Below, piece after piece: positions 32,475 through 40,795 of a DNA stretch of 64,000 bases. The translations under genes were made by a program, and so were the position numbers. Origin of the DNA: Paenibacillus senegalimassiliensis (lineage in GTDB: Bacteria > Bacillota > Bacilli > Paenibacillales > Paenibacillaceae); NCBI RefSeq assembly GCF_001486585.1, contig NZ_LN909046.1:186001-250000 (forward strand). Reading direction: 5' to 3'. Below the pieces are notes generated by a model, which saw only the letters and a program-made list of their open reading frames with translations, did no database searches and was not told the DNA's origin. Every line of letters starts with the position of its first letter. Position 1 is the first letter of the stretch.

Positions 32475-32520
32475 AAGGCTGTTCGGGCAGGGATAATCCT
32501 GCTTCCGAAGAGCCTTTTTA
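32475..32520 (+). terminator. Intrinsic terminator of the sugar-acid operon
   Basis: AGGCT..TTCGG..GCAGG pairs with CCTGC..CCGAA..AGCCT around the loop GATAAT, followed by TTTT. Confidence 0.85.
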
Positions 32521-32713
32521 ATGGTAAGTTTCTTTGAATTTACGCGTCGTGTCAGGCTTTTCGCTTCTTATGGCTCAGGATTATGGGGGGGGCGAAAAAC
32601 CATCAGCAATATTCAGATGTTTTCTAAACTTTAAGGGATATTTCATCCTGGAAGTCAAGGCTATAATAACATTAATAGAAGGAATAAAGGGCTTACATGA
32701 GGAGGCAGAAGAG

Positions 32714-33730
32714 ATGAAAATTACAAGACATCCGGAGAACCCCATTGTAGTACCCGGTGGATATGAGTGGAGAATGGTGACCGTATTTAACCCGGCCGTC
32801 ATTCTGGATAATGATAAATTCTATATGATCGAGCGGACGGCGGGTTCACTAACCCCTTGCAAGAACTATCTGGGCTTGCTGGAGAGCGAGGACGGAGTAC
32901 ACTTCACGCATGTGAAGGACGAGCCGATCGTGACCCCGGACATGCTGGGCTTCCCGTATGGCAGCGTACAGGACCCGCGTATCGTCAAGATTGATGATAC
33001 GTATTACCTGAACTACGCGCTGCGTCCTTGCGCGATGAGCTATTACCCGACCGGCCGGGGCGTACCGGAGCGTTCGATCCCGGAATATCCGGACGGCTGG
33101 GGAGAAGAGGAAGGGCACTGGCTGACCCGCTCGTCGATTTTGTCCTCGAAGAACCTGATTGATTGGGAATTTGTCGCCGATACGACGCCGCTGGACATCA
33201 ACGACCGGGACAACATCCTGTTCCCGGAGAAGATCAACGGGAAGTTCGTGCTGCTGCGCCGTCCAGAGGAATACATCGGCGAGGAGTATGGCACGGAGAA
33301 GGCCGCGATGTGGATCACGTACTCGGAAGACCTGATTCACTGGGAAGAGCCGAAGCTGCTGGCGAAGGCAGAGAATATGACGTGGGAATCGCGGAAGATC
33401 GGGGGATCCACCCCGCCGATTAAGACGGACCGGGGCTGGCTGGTGTTGTACCACGGGGTGGATGATGAGATCGTGTACCGGGTAGGGGCGATGCTGCTGG
33501 ATTTGGAGAATCCGGAGAAAGTGATTGCACGAACGCATAACTTCATCATGGAGCCGGAGACGTACTATGAGAAGTTTGGCTATCAAATTCCCAACGTCGT
33601 GTTCCCGACAGGGAATGTAGTGAAGGACGGTCTGCTCTATATCTACTACGGGGTGACTGATACCGCGATTGCGTTGGCCACTGTACCGGTGGAAGAATTG
33701 GTCGACCACATTCTGAAAGATTCGAACTAA
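32714..33730 (+). CDS. Glycoside hydrolase family 130 phosphorylase
   Basis: 338 residues of the five-bladed GH130 propeller. Key motifs are FNPAV near the start, SVQDPRIV (catalytic Asp87) and phosphate-binding basic residues in LLRRPEE and IGGSTPPI. GH130 enzymes phosphorolyse beta-mannosides in the cytoplasm, releasing mannose 1-phosphate. ATG 32714 follows GAGGAGG by eight bases. Bases ~32880-33500 are markedly GC-rich compared with the surroundings, which suggests transfer or strong codon bias. It is monocistronic, with terminators on both sides. Confidence 0.82.
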   Translation: MKITRHPENPIVVPGGYEWRMVTVFNPAVILDNDKFYMIERTAGSLTPCKNYLGLLESEDGVHFTHVKDEPIVTPDMLGFPYGSVQDPRIVKIDDTYYLNYALRPCAMSYYPTGRGVPERSIPEYPDGWGEEEGHWLTRSSILSSKNLIDWEFVADTTPLDINDRDNILFPEKINGKFVLLRRPEEYIGEEYGTEKAAMWITYSEDLIHWEEPKLLAKAENMTWESRKIGGSTPPIKTDRGWLVLYHGVDDEIVYRVGAMLLDLENPEKVIARTHNFIMEPETYYEKFGYQIPNVVFPTGNVVKDGLLYIYYGVTDTAIALATVPVEELVDHILKDSN

Positions 33731-33743
33731 TCCCTGATCATCT

Positions 33744-33795
33744 AAAACGTGATGAACAAGCTACAGTAGATTTCTGATTGTTCATCACGTTTTTG
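33744..33795 (+). terminator. Intrinsic terminator of the GH130 gene
   Basis: AACGTGATGAACAA pairs with TTGTTCATCACGTT across an 18-base loop, followed by TTT. Confidence 0.85.
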
Positions 33796-33807
33796 TACAG
33801 AGCATTT

Positions 33808-33821
33808 AGGAAGCGCTTACT
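33808..33821. promoter_or_regulatory. Candidate CcpA cre site upstream of the first ABC importer
   Basis: AGGAAGCGCTTACT matches the cre core (AAGCGCTT). It lies in a 353-base gene-free stretch (33731-34083) that holds this, the GH130 terminator and otherwise only AT-rich DNA with TATAAT-like boxes but no convincing complete promoter. Confidence 0.5.
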
Positions 33822-34083
33822 AATAAACCGAAGCGATAGCAGTTGACTAGATCAATCAGCCTACTGAATTATTGTGTTATAATATATAACATTTAAAGTA
33901 TTGTTTTTGACTAAAAACATTAAAATTACCTATATTTTTTGGACAAAATCGTAGGAAATTGGGATATGGGGGAAGATGACGACCATTTATAATAAGTAAT
34001 ATGACAGATGAAGATATATAAACAATCATATTCTGTTATTTAATTGAAGAGGAATGAAAAAACAAAAGAAAGAGGGTTGTACA

Positions 34084-35400
34084 ATGAAAACAAGAAACAG
34101 AAGTAGAAAAACGTTAATGCTTGGTTTGCTTGCTGCGTTAACCTTGTTTGTTGCGGCATGTGGCAGCAACAACACCGATAGTACCAGCGGTGCTGGTGAT
34201 TCCGGTGCGAGTCAAACCATTACATTAAATATGATGCACCCTTGGACTACACCGAATGTTGATAACGAGATATACAAGGAGCGGATTGCCGAATTTGAGA
34301 AGCAGCATCCGAACATTGTTATCAAGCAGGACGGAGTGCCGTCTGCGCAATACAAGACGAAGTTACGTACGCTGGCAGCAGCTAACAATCTCGCCGATAT
34401 CAATGTCATTTGGCCTGGTGCGGATCTGGAACCGCTCGTAGCCGGAGATTTACTTCAGCCAATCAATAATTTAATGGACAATTGGGGAACTATTTTGCCG
34501 GAATATGCTTTAAGCGGATTCAATGTGGATGGTCAACAGTACGCCATTCCAACAAAGCAAAATTTTGTTGATATCATTTATTACAATAAAGAGATGTTTG
34601 CTCAGGTTGGTTATGACAAGTTCCCGGAGACCTATGATGAATTTATTGATGTAATCACTAAATTGAAAGAAGCGGGAATTACCCCTATCTCCTTAGGGAA
34701 CAAGGAGCAGTGGCCTCTCCAATCGACCTACGTTTCGGGTATCGGAGATCGGTTTACAGGAAGCGACTTTTTGCCGGCTGTCCTCGAGGGCAAGGCTAAG
34801 TTTACAGATCCTGAGTTTGTGAAGGCGCTGGCTGTAATTGATGAACTGACAAAGCTTGGAGCCTTTAATACAGATGCTAATAATATGGATTCGGTACAAA
34901 GTCAGGATTATCTGATTCAAGGTAAGGCAGCTATGCATATTTCCTCGGCCACAGTAGACGGACGCATTCGTATGAACAATGAAGAAGGAGATAAGTATGG
35001 CATCGCTCTCTTCCCGAGCGTAGAAGGTGGGAAGGGCGATCCGAAGAAGAGCTCGGGTATTATGCAGTTTGGGATTGGCATTAAGAGTGGGCTCGATGAG
35101 CAGAAATTGCAGGCAGCCGAAGAATTCCTTAAGTTCTTTGTAAGTGAGGACCTGTACAAGGAACTTGCCCGTAATGGTGTGGTTGTACCGGCAAAAATTG
35201 AAGTTCCTGAGGATGCTAGCCCATACCTGAAGGAAATGTTAGCCCTCACCAGTGGTGGCATGTCTCCTGTATTTGATGCTTTGATTCCAACTCAGGTGGT
35301 CGACGTACTGCAAAATGGTTTGCAGGCGATGATGATGGGACGTACAACTCCTGAAAAACTGGCTGAGGATGTGCAAAAAGCATTGGACGATATGAACTAA
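34084..35400 (+). CDS. Sugar ABC importer, substrate-binding lipoprotein
   Basis: 438 residues with a lipoprotein signal: basic N-terminus, hydrophobic core and lipobox LFVAAC, so it is anchored outside the membrane. It belongs to the CUT1 SBP_bac_1 fold (LNMMHPWTTPNVDNEIYKE early; the hinge region later). AGAGGG precedes ATG 34084; an ATG at 34054 is in frame but would add a short leader. It is followed by a terminator-like hairpin and then two permeases. The sugar is not evident. Confidence 0.85.
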   Translation: MKTRNRSRKTLMLGLLAALTLFVAACGSNNTDSTSGAGDSGASQTITLNMMHPWTTPNVDNEIYKERIAEFEKQHPNIVIKQDGVPSAQYKTKLRTLAAANNLADINVIWPGADLEPLVAGDLLQPINNLMDNWGTILPEYALSGFNVDGQQYAIPTKQNFVDIIYYNKEMFAQVGYDKFPETYDEFIDVITKLKEAGITPISLGNKEQWPLQSTYVSGIGDRFTGSDFLPAVLEGKAKFTDPEFVKALAVIDELTKLGAFNTDANNMDSVQSQDYLIQGKAAMHISSATVDGRIRMNNEEGDKYGIALFPSVEGGKGDPKKSSGIMQFGIGIKSGLDEQKLQAAEEFLKFFVSEDLYKELARNGVVVPAKIEVPEDASPYLKEMLALTSGGMSPVFDALIPTQVVDVLQNGLQAMMMGRTTPEKLAEDVQKALDDMN

Positions 35401-35449
35401 ATAGCAACAAAACGAAAGAACAGCACGGCTTCAAAATCGATGTTGGATA

Positions 35450-35480
35450 GAAAACCCGAGCCTCGGGTTTTCTTCTTTCA
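35450..35480 (+). terminator. Attenuating terminator between binding protein and permease genes
   Basis: GAAAACCCGA/TCGGGTTTTC with a three-base loop and a T-rich tail. Partial termination here would give more binding protein than permease, as is usual for such importers. Confidence 0.75.
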
Positions 35481-35521
35481 TCGGGTGTGAAGCAAGAACT
35501 GACATGAAGGAGGCCCCTGAT

Positions 35522-36397
35522 ATGCATACGCTGCGTGGAGCGAAGCTGGCGATTTTTATCGGTTTACTGCCAGCCTTGATCATTTACCTGGGGATCGCAA
35601 TCGTTCCCATCGGCTTGTCAATCTATTACTCTCTGATGGACTGGAGCGGCATCGGAGCGATGGAGTTTATAGGATTTAGAAATTATTCACGAATTTTAAC
35701 GGATGATATCTTTTGGCTGTCCGTCAAGAATAACGTCATTATTATGATTACGGGTCTGGTGGGGCAAATCCCGCTGGGTCTGCTGCTGGCGCTTTTGCTG
35801 AATCGCGGGCTTAAAGGCTCCGGATTTTTCCGTACCGTTGGATTTATGCCGGTCGTTATCTCTTCCGTCATGGTGTCGTTGATTTGGGGGATGATTTATA
35901 ATACCGAATACGGCATGCTAAATAACTTGCTGGGTGTTTTCGGGCTTGAGAGCTGGCAGCAAAATTGGCTTGGTGATTATCGTTTTTCCATGCTATCCAT
36001 AAGTATCGCCTACATTTGGCAAAACTGCGGTTTGTATATGGTCATCTTTCTGGCTGCTCTCCAGAACATACCGGGAGAAGTGAACGAGGCCGCTGAACTG
36101 GATGGGGCTACGGGGTTAAAACGAACCCTCTACATTACAATTCCGATGATTCGCAGCACTTTAATGGTCGGCATTGTATACAGCATTAGTAACTCATTCC
36201 GGGTGTTTGACCTCATTCAAATTTTGACAGGCGGAGGTCCGGCTCATCAGTCCGAGGTAATGACCATCTATATGTACAATGGTGCCTTTATGAATATGCG
36301 CTTCGGCTATGGTAGTGCGGTATCTGTACTAATTCTGTTGTTTAGTCTGGTTGTCATTTCATTGATCAATCGTTTGGGGAGAGAAAAAGATGCTTAA
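35522..36397 (+). CDS. Sugar ABC importer permease 1 (MalF type)
   Basis: 291 residues with six membrane helices and the EAA loop EAAELDGATGLKRTLYITI, which docks to the ATPase. AAGGAGG lies eight bases before ATG 35522. It belongs to the CUT1 family. No ATPase gene is present nearby, so a shared MsmX-like ATPase must serve it. The second permease follows 17 bases later. Confidence 0.88.
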   Translation: MHTLRGAKLAIFIGLLPALIIYLGIAIVPIGLSIYYSLMDWSGIGAMEFIGFRNYSRILTDDIFWLSVKNNVIIMITGLVGQIPLGLLLALLLNRGLKGSGFFRTVGFMPVVISSVMVSLIWGMIYNTEYGMLNNLLGVFGLESWQQNWLGDYRFSMLSISIAYIWQNCGLYMVIFLAALQNIPGEVNEAAELDGATGLKRTLYITIPMIRSTLMVGIVYSISNSFRVFDLIQILTGGGPAHQSEVMTIYMYNGAFMNMRFGYGSAVSVLILLFSLVVISLINRLGREKDA

Positions 36398-36414
36398 GGA
36401 GGTGGGATTACATC

Positions 36415-37245
36415 ATGAATAATAAGTCGCTTGGTTTTCGCGTATTTGCCTATGTATTTTTGAGTTTGTTGGCTATCTTGAATATAGTTCCACTATTCTG
36501 GATGGTAGTTAATTCCTTCAAAACCGAGCAGGAATATGCCCGTAACCCCTTCTCTTTCCCTGAAACCCTACAATTCTCCAATTACGCAGAGGCGTGGAAA
36601 ATTGCCAATATGAATGTTTACTTTCTGAACAGCTTATTAGTTACCTTTGCAGCTTTGATTATTACTGTTCTGCTCGGGGCGTTGTCTTCCTACTTTCTAT
36701 CACGGTTTCAGTTCAAGCTTCGAGGACTGACCTACGGCCTGTTTCTACTCGGGATGCTGGTACCCATTCATGCTACCCTGATTCCTATTTTCTTAATTAT
36801 GCAAAAGCTAGGTTTCCTTGATACCCACTTAGCTCTCATTCTTCCCTACACTGCCTTCCACCTGTCCTTGACAATCATCATCCTGGAAGGATTTATGCGA
36901 GGTTTTCCCAAGGATCTTGAAGAATCGGGTGTGATGGATGGTGCGGGAATTTACCGAATTTTCTGGTCGATTATATTGCCGATAACAAGACCGGCCATGG
37001 CCACCGTCATCATTCTAAATTTCATATATAATTGGAATGAGTACCTGTTTGCATTAGTGCTGGTAAGTTCATCGGATCTCAAGACATTACCGCTGGGCTT
37101 GGCGAACTTTGTCGGCATCGAAACGGCGAATCTGACTTTGCAAATGTCGGCGTTAACAATGGCTCTTATTCCTATCATTATCTTCTATTTACTCCTGCAA
37201 AAGCAGCTTGTAACAGGTATGACAGCAGGAGCGGTAAAAGGGTAA
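36415..37245 (+). CDS. Sugar ABC importer permease 2 (MalG type)
   Basis: 276 residues, six membrane helices, EAA loop LEESGVMDGAGIYRIFWSII, and the typical MalG C-terminus LVTGMTAGAVKG. AAGGAGGTGGG precedes the ATG. It pairs with the upstream permease. A GCCATCCTC/GAGGGTGGC hairpin without a T-tract (37269-37294) separates it from the kinase gene and may stabilise the upstream mRNA. Confidence 0.88.
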   Translation: MNNKSLGFRVFAYVFLSLLAILNIVPLFWMVVNSFKTEQEYARNPFSFPETLQFSNYAEAWKIANMNVYFLNSLLVTFAALIITVLLGALSSYFLSRFQFKLRGLTYGLFLLGMLVPIHATLIPIFLIMQKLGFLDTHLALILPYTAFHLSLTIIILEGFMRGFPKDLEESGVMDGAGIYRIFWSIILPITRPAMATVIILNFIYNWNEYLFALVLVSSSDLKTLPLGLANFVGIETANLTLQMSALTMALIPIIIFYLLLQKQLVTGMTAGAVKG

Positions 37246-37350
37246 AATTTAATCTGCGCCGTCTGTAAGCCATCCTCAAGAATAAGAGGGTGGCACACAG
37301 GCGGTCCATTTGCATTAGAGAGGTAGACGTACGACGGAGGAGATGGCAGG

Positions 37351-39153
37351 ATGACCTATTACAGAAAGGCGTTTGGTGGAATTGGCTTGAAGCGTAAGGC
37401 GCTTATCATCTTTCTGTTGTTTGTCATTTTGCCAACGATTGGCGTTGGAGTGGTGGTGCAACATCAATTTAATGTCATTTTCAGAGATCAATTCATTAAC
37501 TCTACCAAGCGTAATCTGGATAATGTGGCAAATCAACTTGGCGAGCAAAACAAGATGGTGGAGGATATGGCCAATTATTTGATTCTCAGTCCGGATATGC
37601 GTAATTTTCTGAGGCCCTCTCCACCGCTTACCAGCGAGCACAGAGCGAATTATAAAAATAATATCGAGGGTTTTCTGAGCTTTCATTTGATGTCCAAGGG
37701 ATATATTCGTTCCATTGAGGTGGTGGGGTATAACGGCAGCTATATTCAAATGGGTGAGCCGTTTAACGGAGATGAGCTGAAATGGCAACAGGCTGCCAAG
37801 GAGCGGAAGGGCGGGATCGTCTGGACCAATAGCTATTCTTTGCACAGTGACTGGAATGGCGATGTGCGTGTATTGTCGATGTTTCGAGTCCTTAACTCTT
37901 ATAGTCAGGTCACGACACCGCTGGGACAGTTAATTATTCGCCTGGATGAAGCAAGCATTGTGAAGCTGCTGGAGAAGGGGATTTTCAAAGAAGGCACAGG
38001 GAATGTGTTCATTGTAGGCTCGGGAGGACAAATCATACTGGGATCGGCAGGACCCTTAGTGGAGGGGACTTTACAATCCGATGAGTTCAGGAACCACTTG
38101 CTATCTCTTGGAGGAAGCTTCACCTATAAGGCGAATCAAACTCCGCAGCTCATCGTATATCAGCAAGTGGAGAATTCGGATTGGAAGATCATCGCTGCTA
38201 TTCCGGAGTCGGAGGTGGCTGCGGAATTTCGCGGGGTCAAGCTGACGATGCTCTTCATCCTGATCGCCATTCTGTTACTTGGGCTCACTGCCTTGATCGG
38301 CTTTCACTATACTATTATTCGTCCGATTTTACGATTGAAGAAGGAGACGAATCGAGTGGCCAATGGGGATTTCAATGCCTATGTCCCCGTTGGATCAAGC
38401 GACGAGATTGCCGAGTTGAACCGGAAATTTAATGAGATGGTCCAGACCATTCGGGAATTGATCGAGCACAAATATAAGCTGGAGCTTCGTGAACGGGAAT
38501 CGGAATTGAAGCTGATGCAAAATCAGATGGACCCTCATTTTCTCTATAATACGCTAGATATGATTCGCTGGACCGCTCGTCTGGAGAAGGCAGAACGAAC
38601 AAGTCAGTTAATTGAGATGTTGTCGAAATTTTTCCGTTCCAGCCTGGGTACGGGCAGTTACGAAACGACATTACGCAAGGAATTGGAATTCGCTCGTTCC
38701 TACCTGTACTTGCAGCAGCATCGGCTTGGAGTGAAGCGGTTCAGATATGCGCTTTATGTGGAGTCGGGTCTGGAGGAAGCCGCGATGCTCAAGGCGACGA
38801 TTCAGCCGCTGGTGGAGAATTTCGTCAAGCACGGACTGCACCAAAAAAATGTGCAAAATGAAGTGGTAGTACGTTGCTATAGTACGGGGGATGAGGTTTG
38901 GGTTGATGTAATTGACAACGGTCACGGTATGGCCCCGGAGCGGGTGAAGAAGATTCGTATGGCGATGGAGCAGCGGCGAACGAATCTGGTCAGACAAGGG
39001 GCCATGCTTAACATTCATGACAGGTTGTCCATATTTTTTGGAGCAGATTATGGATTGCAAGTGGTGGAGACTACGAACAAGGGAACCTGGATACGTCTTC
39101 GCATTCCCTTCAGAGAGGCCAATCATTTGGGAGGTGAACGCAATGCGAATTAA
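37351..39153 (+). CDS. YesM-type sensor histidine kinase
   Basis: 600 residues: an N-terminal membrane helix, an extracellular sensing domain (about 40-290), a second membrane helix (TMLFILIAILLLGLTALIG), a HAMP domain, then the His_kinase domain with QMDPHFLYNTLDMIRW (His396) and a C-terminal ATPase domain (VIDNGHGM). YesM-like kinases usually sense sugars, often through the binding protein. GGAGGAG precedes the ATG. The response regulator gene overlaps its end by 11 bases. Confidence 0.88.
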   Translation: MTYYRKAFGGIGLKRKALIIFLLFVILPTIGVGVVVQHQFNVIFRDQFINSTKRNLDNVANQLGEQNKMVEDMANYLILSPDMRNFLRPSPPLTSEHRANYKNNIEGFLSFHLMSKGYIRSIEVVGYNGSYIQMGEPFNGDELKWQQAAKERKGGIVWTNSYSLHSDWNGDVRVLSMFRVLNSYSQVTTPLGQLIIRLDEASIVKLLEKGIFKEGTGNVFIVGSGGQIILGSAGPLVEGTLQSDEFRNHLLSLGGSFTYKANQTPQLIVYQQVENSDWKIIAAIPESEVAAEFRGVKLTMLFILIAILLLGLTALIGFHYTIIRPILRLKKETNRVANGDFNAYVPVGSSDEIAELNRKFNEMVQTIRELIEHKYKLELRERESELKLMQNQMDPHFLYNTLDMIRWTARLEKAERTSQLIEMLSKFFRSSLGTGSYETTLRKELEFARSYLYLQQHRLGVKRFRYALYVESGLEEAAMLKATIQPLVENFVKHGLHQKNVQNEVVVRCYSTGDEVWVDVIDNGHGMAPERVKKIRMAMEQRRTNLVRQGAMLNIHDRLSIFFGADYGLQVVETTNKGTWIRLRIPFREANHLGGERNAN

Positions 39154-40759
39154 AATGCTCATTGTTGATGATGAAGCTGTGATTCGTGAGGGGTTGCGCT
39201 ATACTATTAATTGGGCCGAGTGTGGGGTCGAAGTGGTTGGCGAGGCTTCTGATGGCAGAGAGGCGTTGTTGCTGGTCGAGAAGTATGATGTCGACCTGGT
39301 ACTGTCCGATATTCGAATGGACGGAATGGGCGGACTGGAGCTTGCCGAACAGCTTCAATTGCATCATCCTCATGTGAAGGTTGTCATGATCAGTGGTTAT
39401 GAGGATTTTGGCTATGCCCGTCAGGCCATCCGTTTGGGGGTCAATGATTACCTGCTCAAGCCGGTAGATATCGAAGAGCTTACTACTGTTGTAAGTGGAA
39501 TTGTAACGGGAATCCGGGAAAAGGTTAGGCAAAAAGCTGAGCGTGAAATTCTATCATGGCTATCTGGTGTTGCTCGTCATGGTTCTGCTTATGGACAGGA
39601 GCCGCCAACTTCGCTGGCCGGCGTTCAATATAGAATTCTAGCTACCCAAATTGCCGATTTCCGCGAACGCTTCGCTGGCATGGATGCTGAGTCCTATGAG
39701 GATCTGCAACAGGCTTGGGTTGATGGCTTGCAACGTCGCTTGAAGCAGCGCCTCTCTCAGGCCATCTCTGTCTTCGATCATGAAAACCTCTTGATTACCT
39801 TAATGGTTGCGGATGAACCGCTGGATTCTTCATTATGGGATAGCTTGATGGGTCAATCCATAGAGGCTCTGGCTCCAGCAGAAGCAGGCCTTATCTTTGG
39901 CGGTGCCTCGGCGATTTACAGTCACCTGGAGGACACTGCGCAGCGATGTGCAGAGGCTGGGAAATTGCTTGAACTACAAGTGCTGGGCAAGTGTCAGGTC
40001 ATTACATTACGGGATTACACAGAGGTTATGACTGAACGCAAGCTTGCAGGACTGGATGTAGCTTCCATTATGAAAAAGCTCGTCTCAGCCTTATTCAAGC
40101 AGGATCGCCAGGAGGTACAGACCATCGTTGCTGAGATGTTCCGTTTCTTCCGTGACTCAGGTTATCTACTGCCGGAAATATGGAAGATTTATGAGGAGGC
40201 CTTCGCCCTGCTTCGCCAACGCTTGCGTCAAAGTGGGATGACAGGGCTTGATTACGGTCATCCCGGACAGCCGGACCCGAATATTTATAATTCCTATGCC
40301 GGCCTGGAGGCTGTGGTCATGGAGGACATGCAGGCCTTGCAGCAGTTGATTGACAAGACGGGGATGGACAAATCCTACTGGGTCGTAGAGAAGGCCAAGA
40401 AATTTATCGTCGATCACTACCGTACCGACCTGAAGGCTTCTGAAGTTGCTGCCTGGTTGAAGATTACGCCGAGTTATTTTAGTTATATTTTCAAGCAAAG
40501 TACTGGCAGAGGGTTTACGGAATATATGAACGAAATGAGAATTGAACAGGCTAAAGACCTGCTGGCCACGACCCATGACAAGGTGTTCGAGATTGCTGAT
40601 AAAGTCGGCTATAAGGAATACAAGTATTTCGTCTCTGTCTTCAAGCTGCACACAGGCATGACCCCGAAGGAGTATCGGGGGCTGCGTGTCGGTAAGGATA
40701 CGGCTCCGGAGGGCACGGAAATGCAAGAACGTCATTATCATCAGAAGACAAATGAATAA
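39143..40759 (+). CDS. YesN-type response regulator with AraC DNA-binding domain
   Basis: 538 residues. The receiver domain has the acidic pair VDD and phospho-acceptor Asp56 (LVLSDIRMDG) and Lys in YLLKP; after a long linker, two AraC helix-turn-helix motifs (KASEVAAWLKITPSYFSYIF and KVFEIADKVGYKEYKYFVSVF). GGGAGG precedes ATG 39143, inside the kinase gene. It would activate the importer and GH3 genes around it on sensing substrate. Confidence 0.9.
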   Translation: MRIKMLIVDDEAVIREGLRYTINWAECGVEVVGEASDGREALLLVEKYDVDLVLSDIRMDGMGGLELAEQLQLHHPHVKVVMISGYEDFGYARQAIRLGVNDYLLKPVDIEELTTVVSGIVTGIREKVRQKAEREILSWLSGVARHGSAYGQEPPTSLAGVQYRILATQIADFRERFAGMDAESYEDLQQAWVDGLQRRLKQRLSQAISVFDHENLLITLMVADEPLDSSLWDSLMGQSIEALAPAEAGLIFGGASAIYSHLEDTAQRCAEAGKLLELQVLGKCQVITLRDYTEVMTERKLAGLDVASIMKKLVSALFKQDRQEVQTIVAEMFRFFRDSGYLLPEIWKIYEEAFALLRQRLRQSGMTGLDYGHPGQPDPNIYNSYAGLEAVVMEDMQALQQLIDKTGMDKSYWVVEKAKKFIVDHYRTDLKASEVAAWLKITPSYFSYIFKQSTGRGFTEYMNEMRIEQAKDLLATTHDKVFEIADKVGYKEYKYFVSVFKLHTGMTPKEYRGLRVGKDTAPEGTEMQERHYHQKTNE

Positions 40760-40795
40760 TCACGTAAAGTATCGACATACGGGAGGAAACAGCAC

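Noticed and set aside
33843-33883. TTGACT...TATAAT as promoter of the first ABC importer
   Set aside because: The spacing is 29 bases, too long for a sigma-A promoter.
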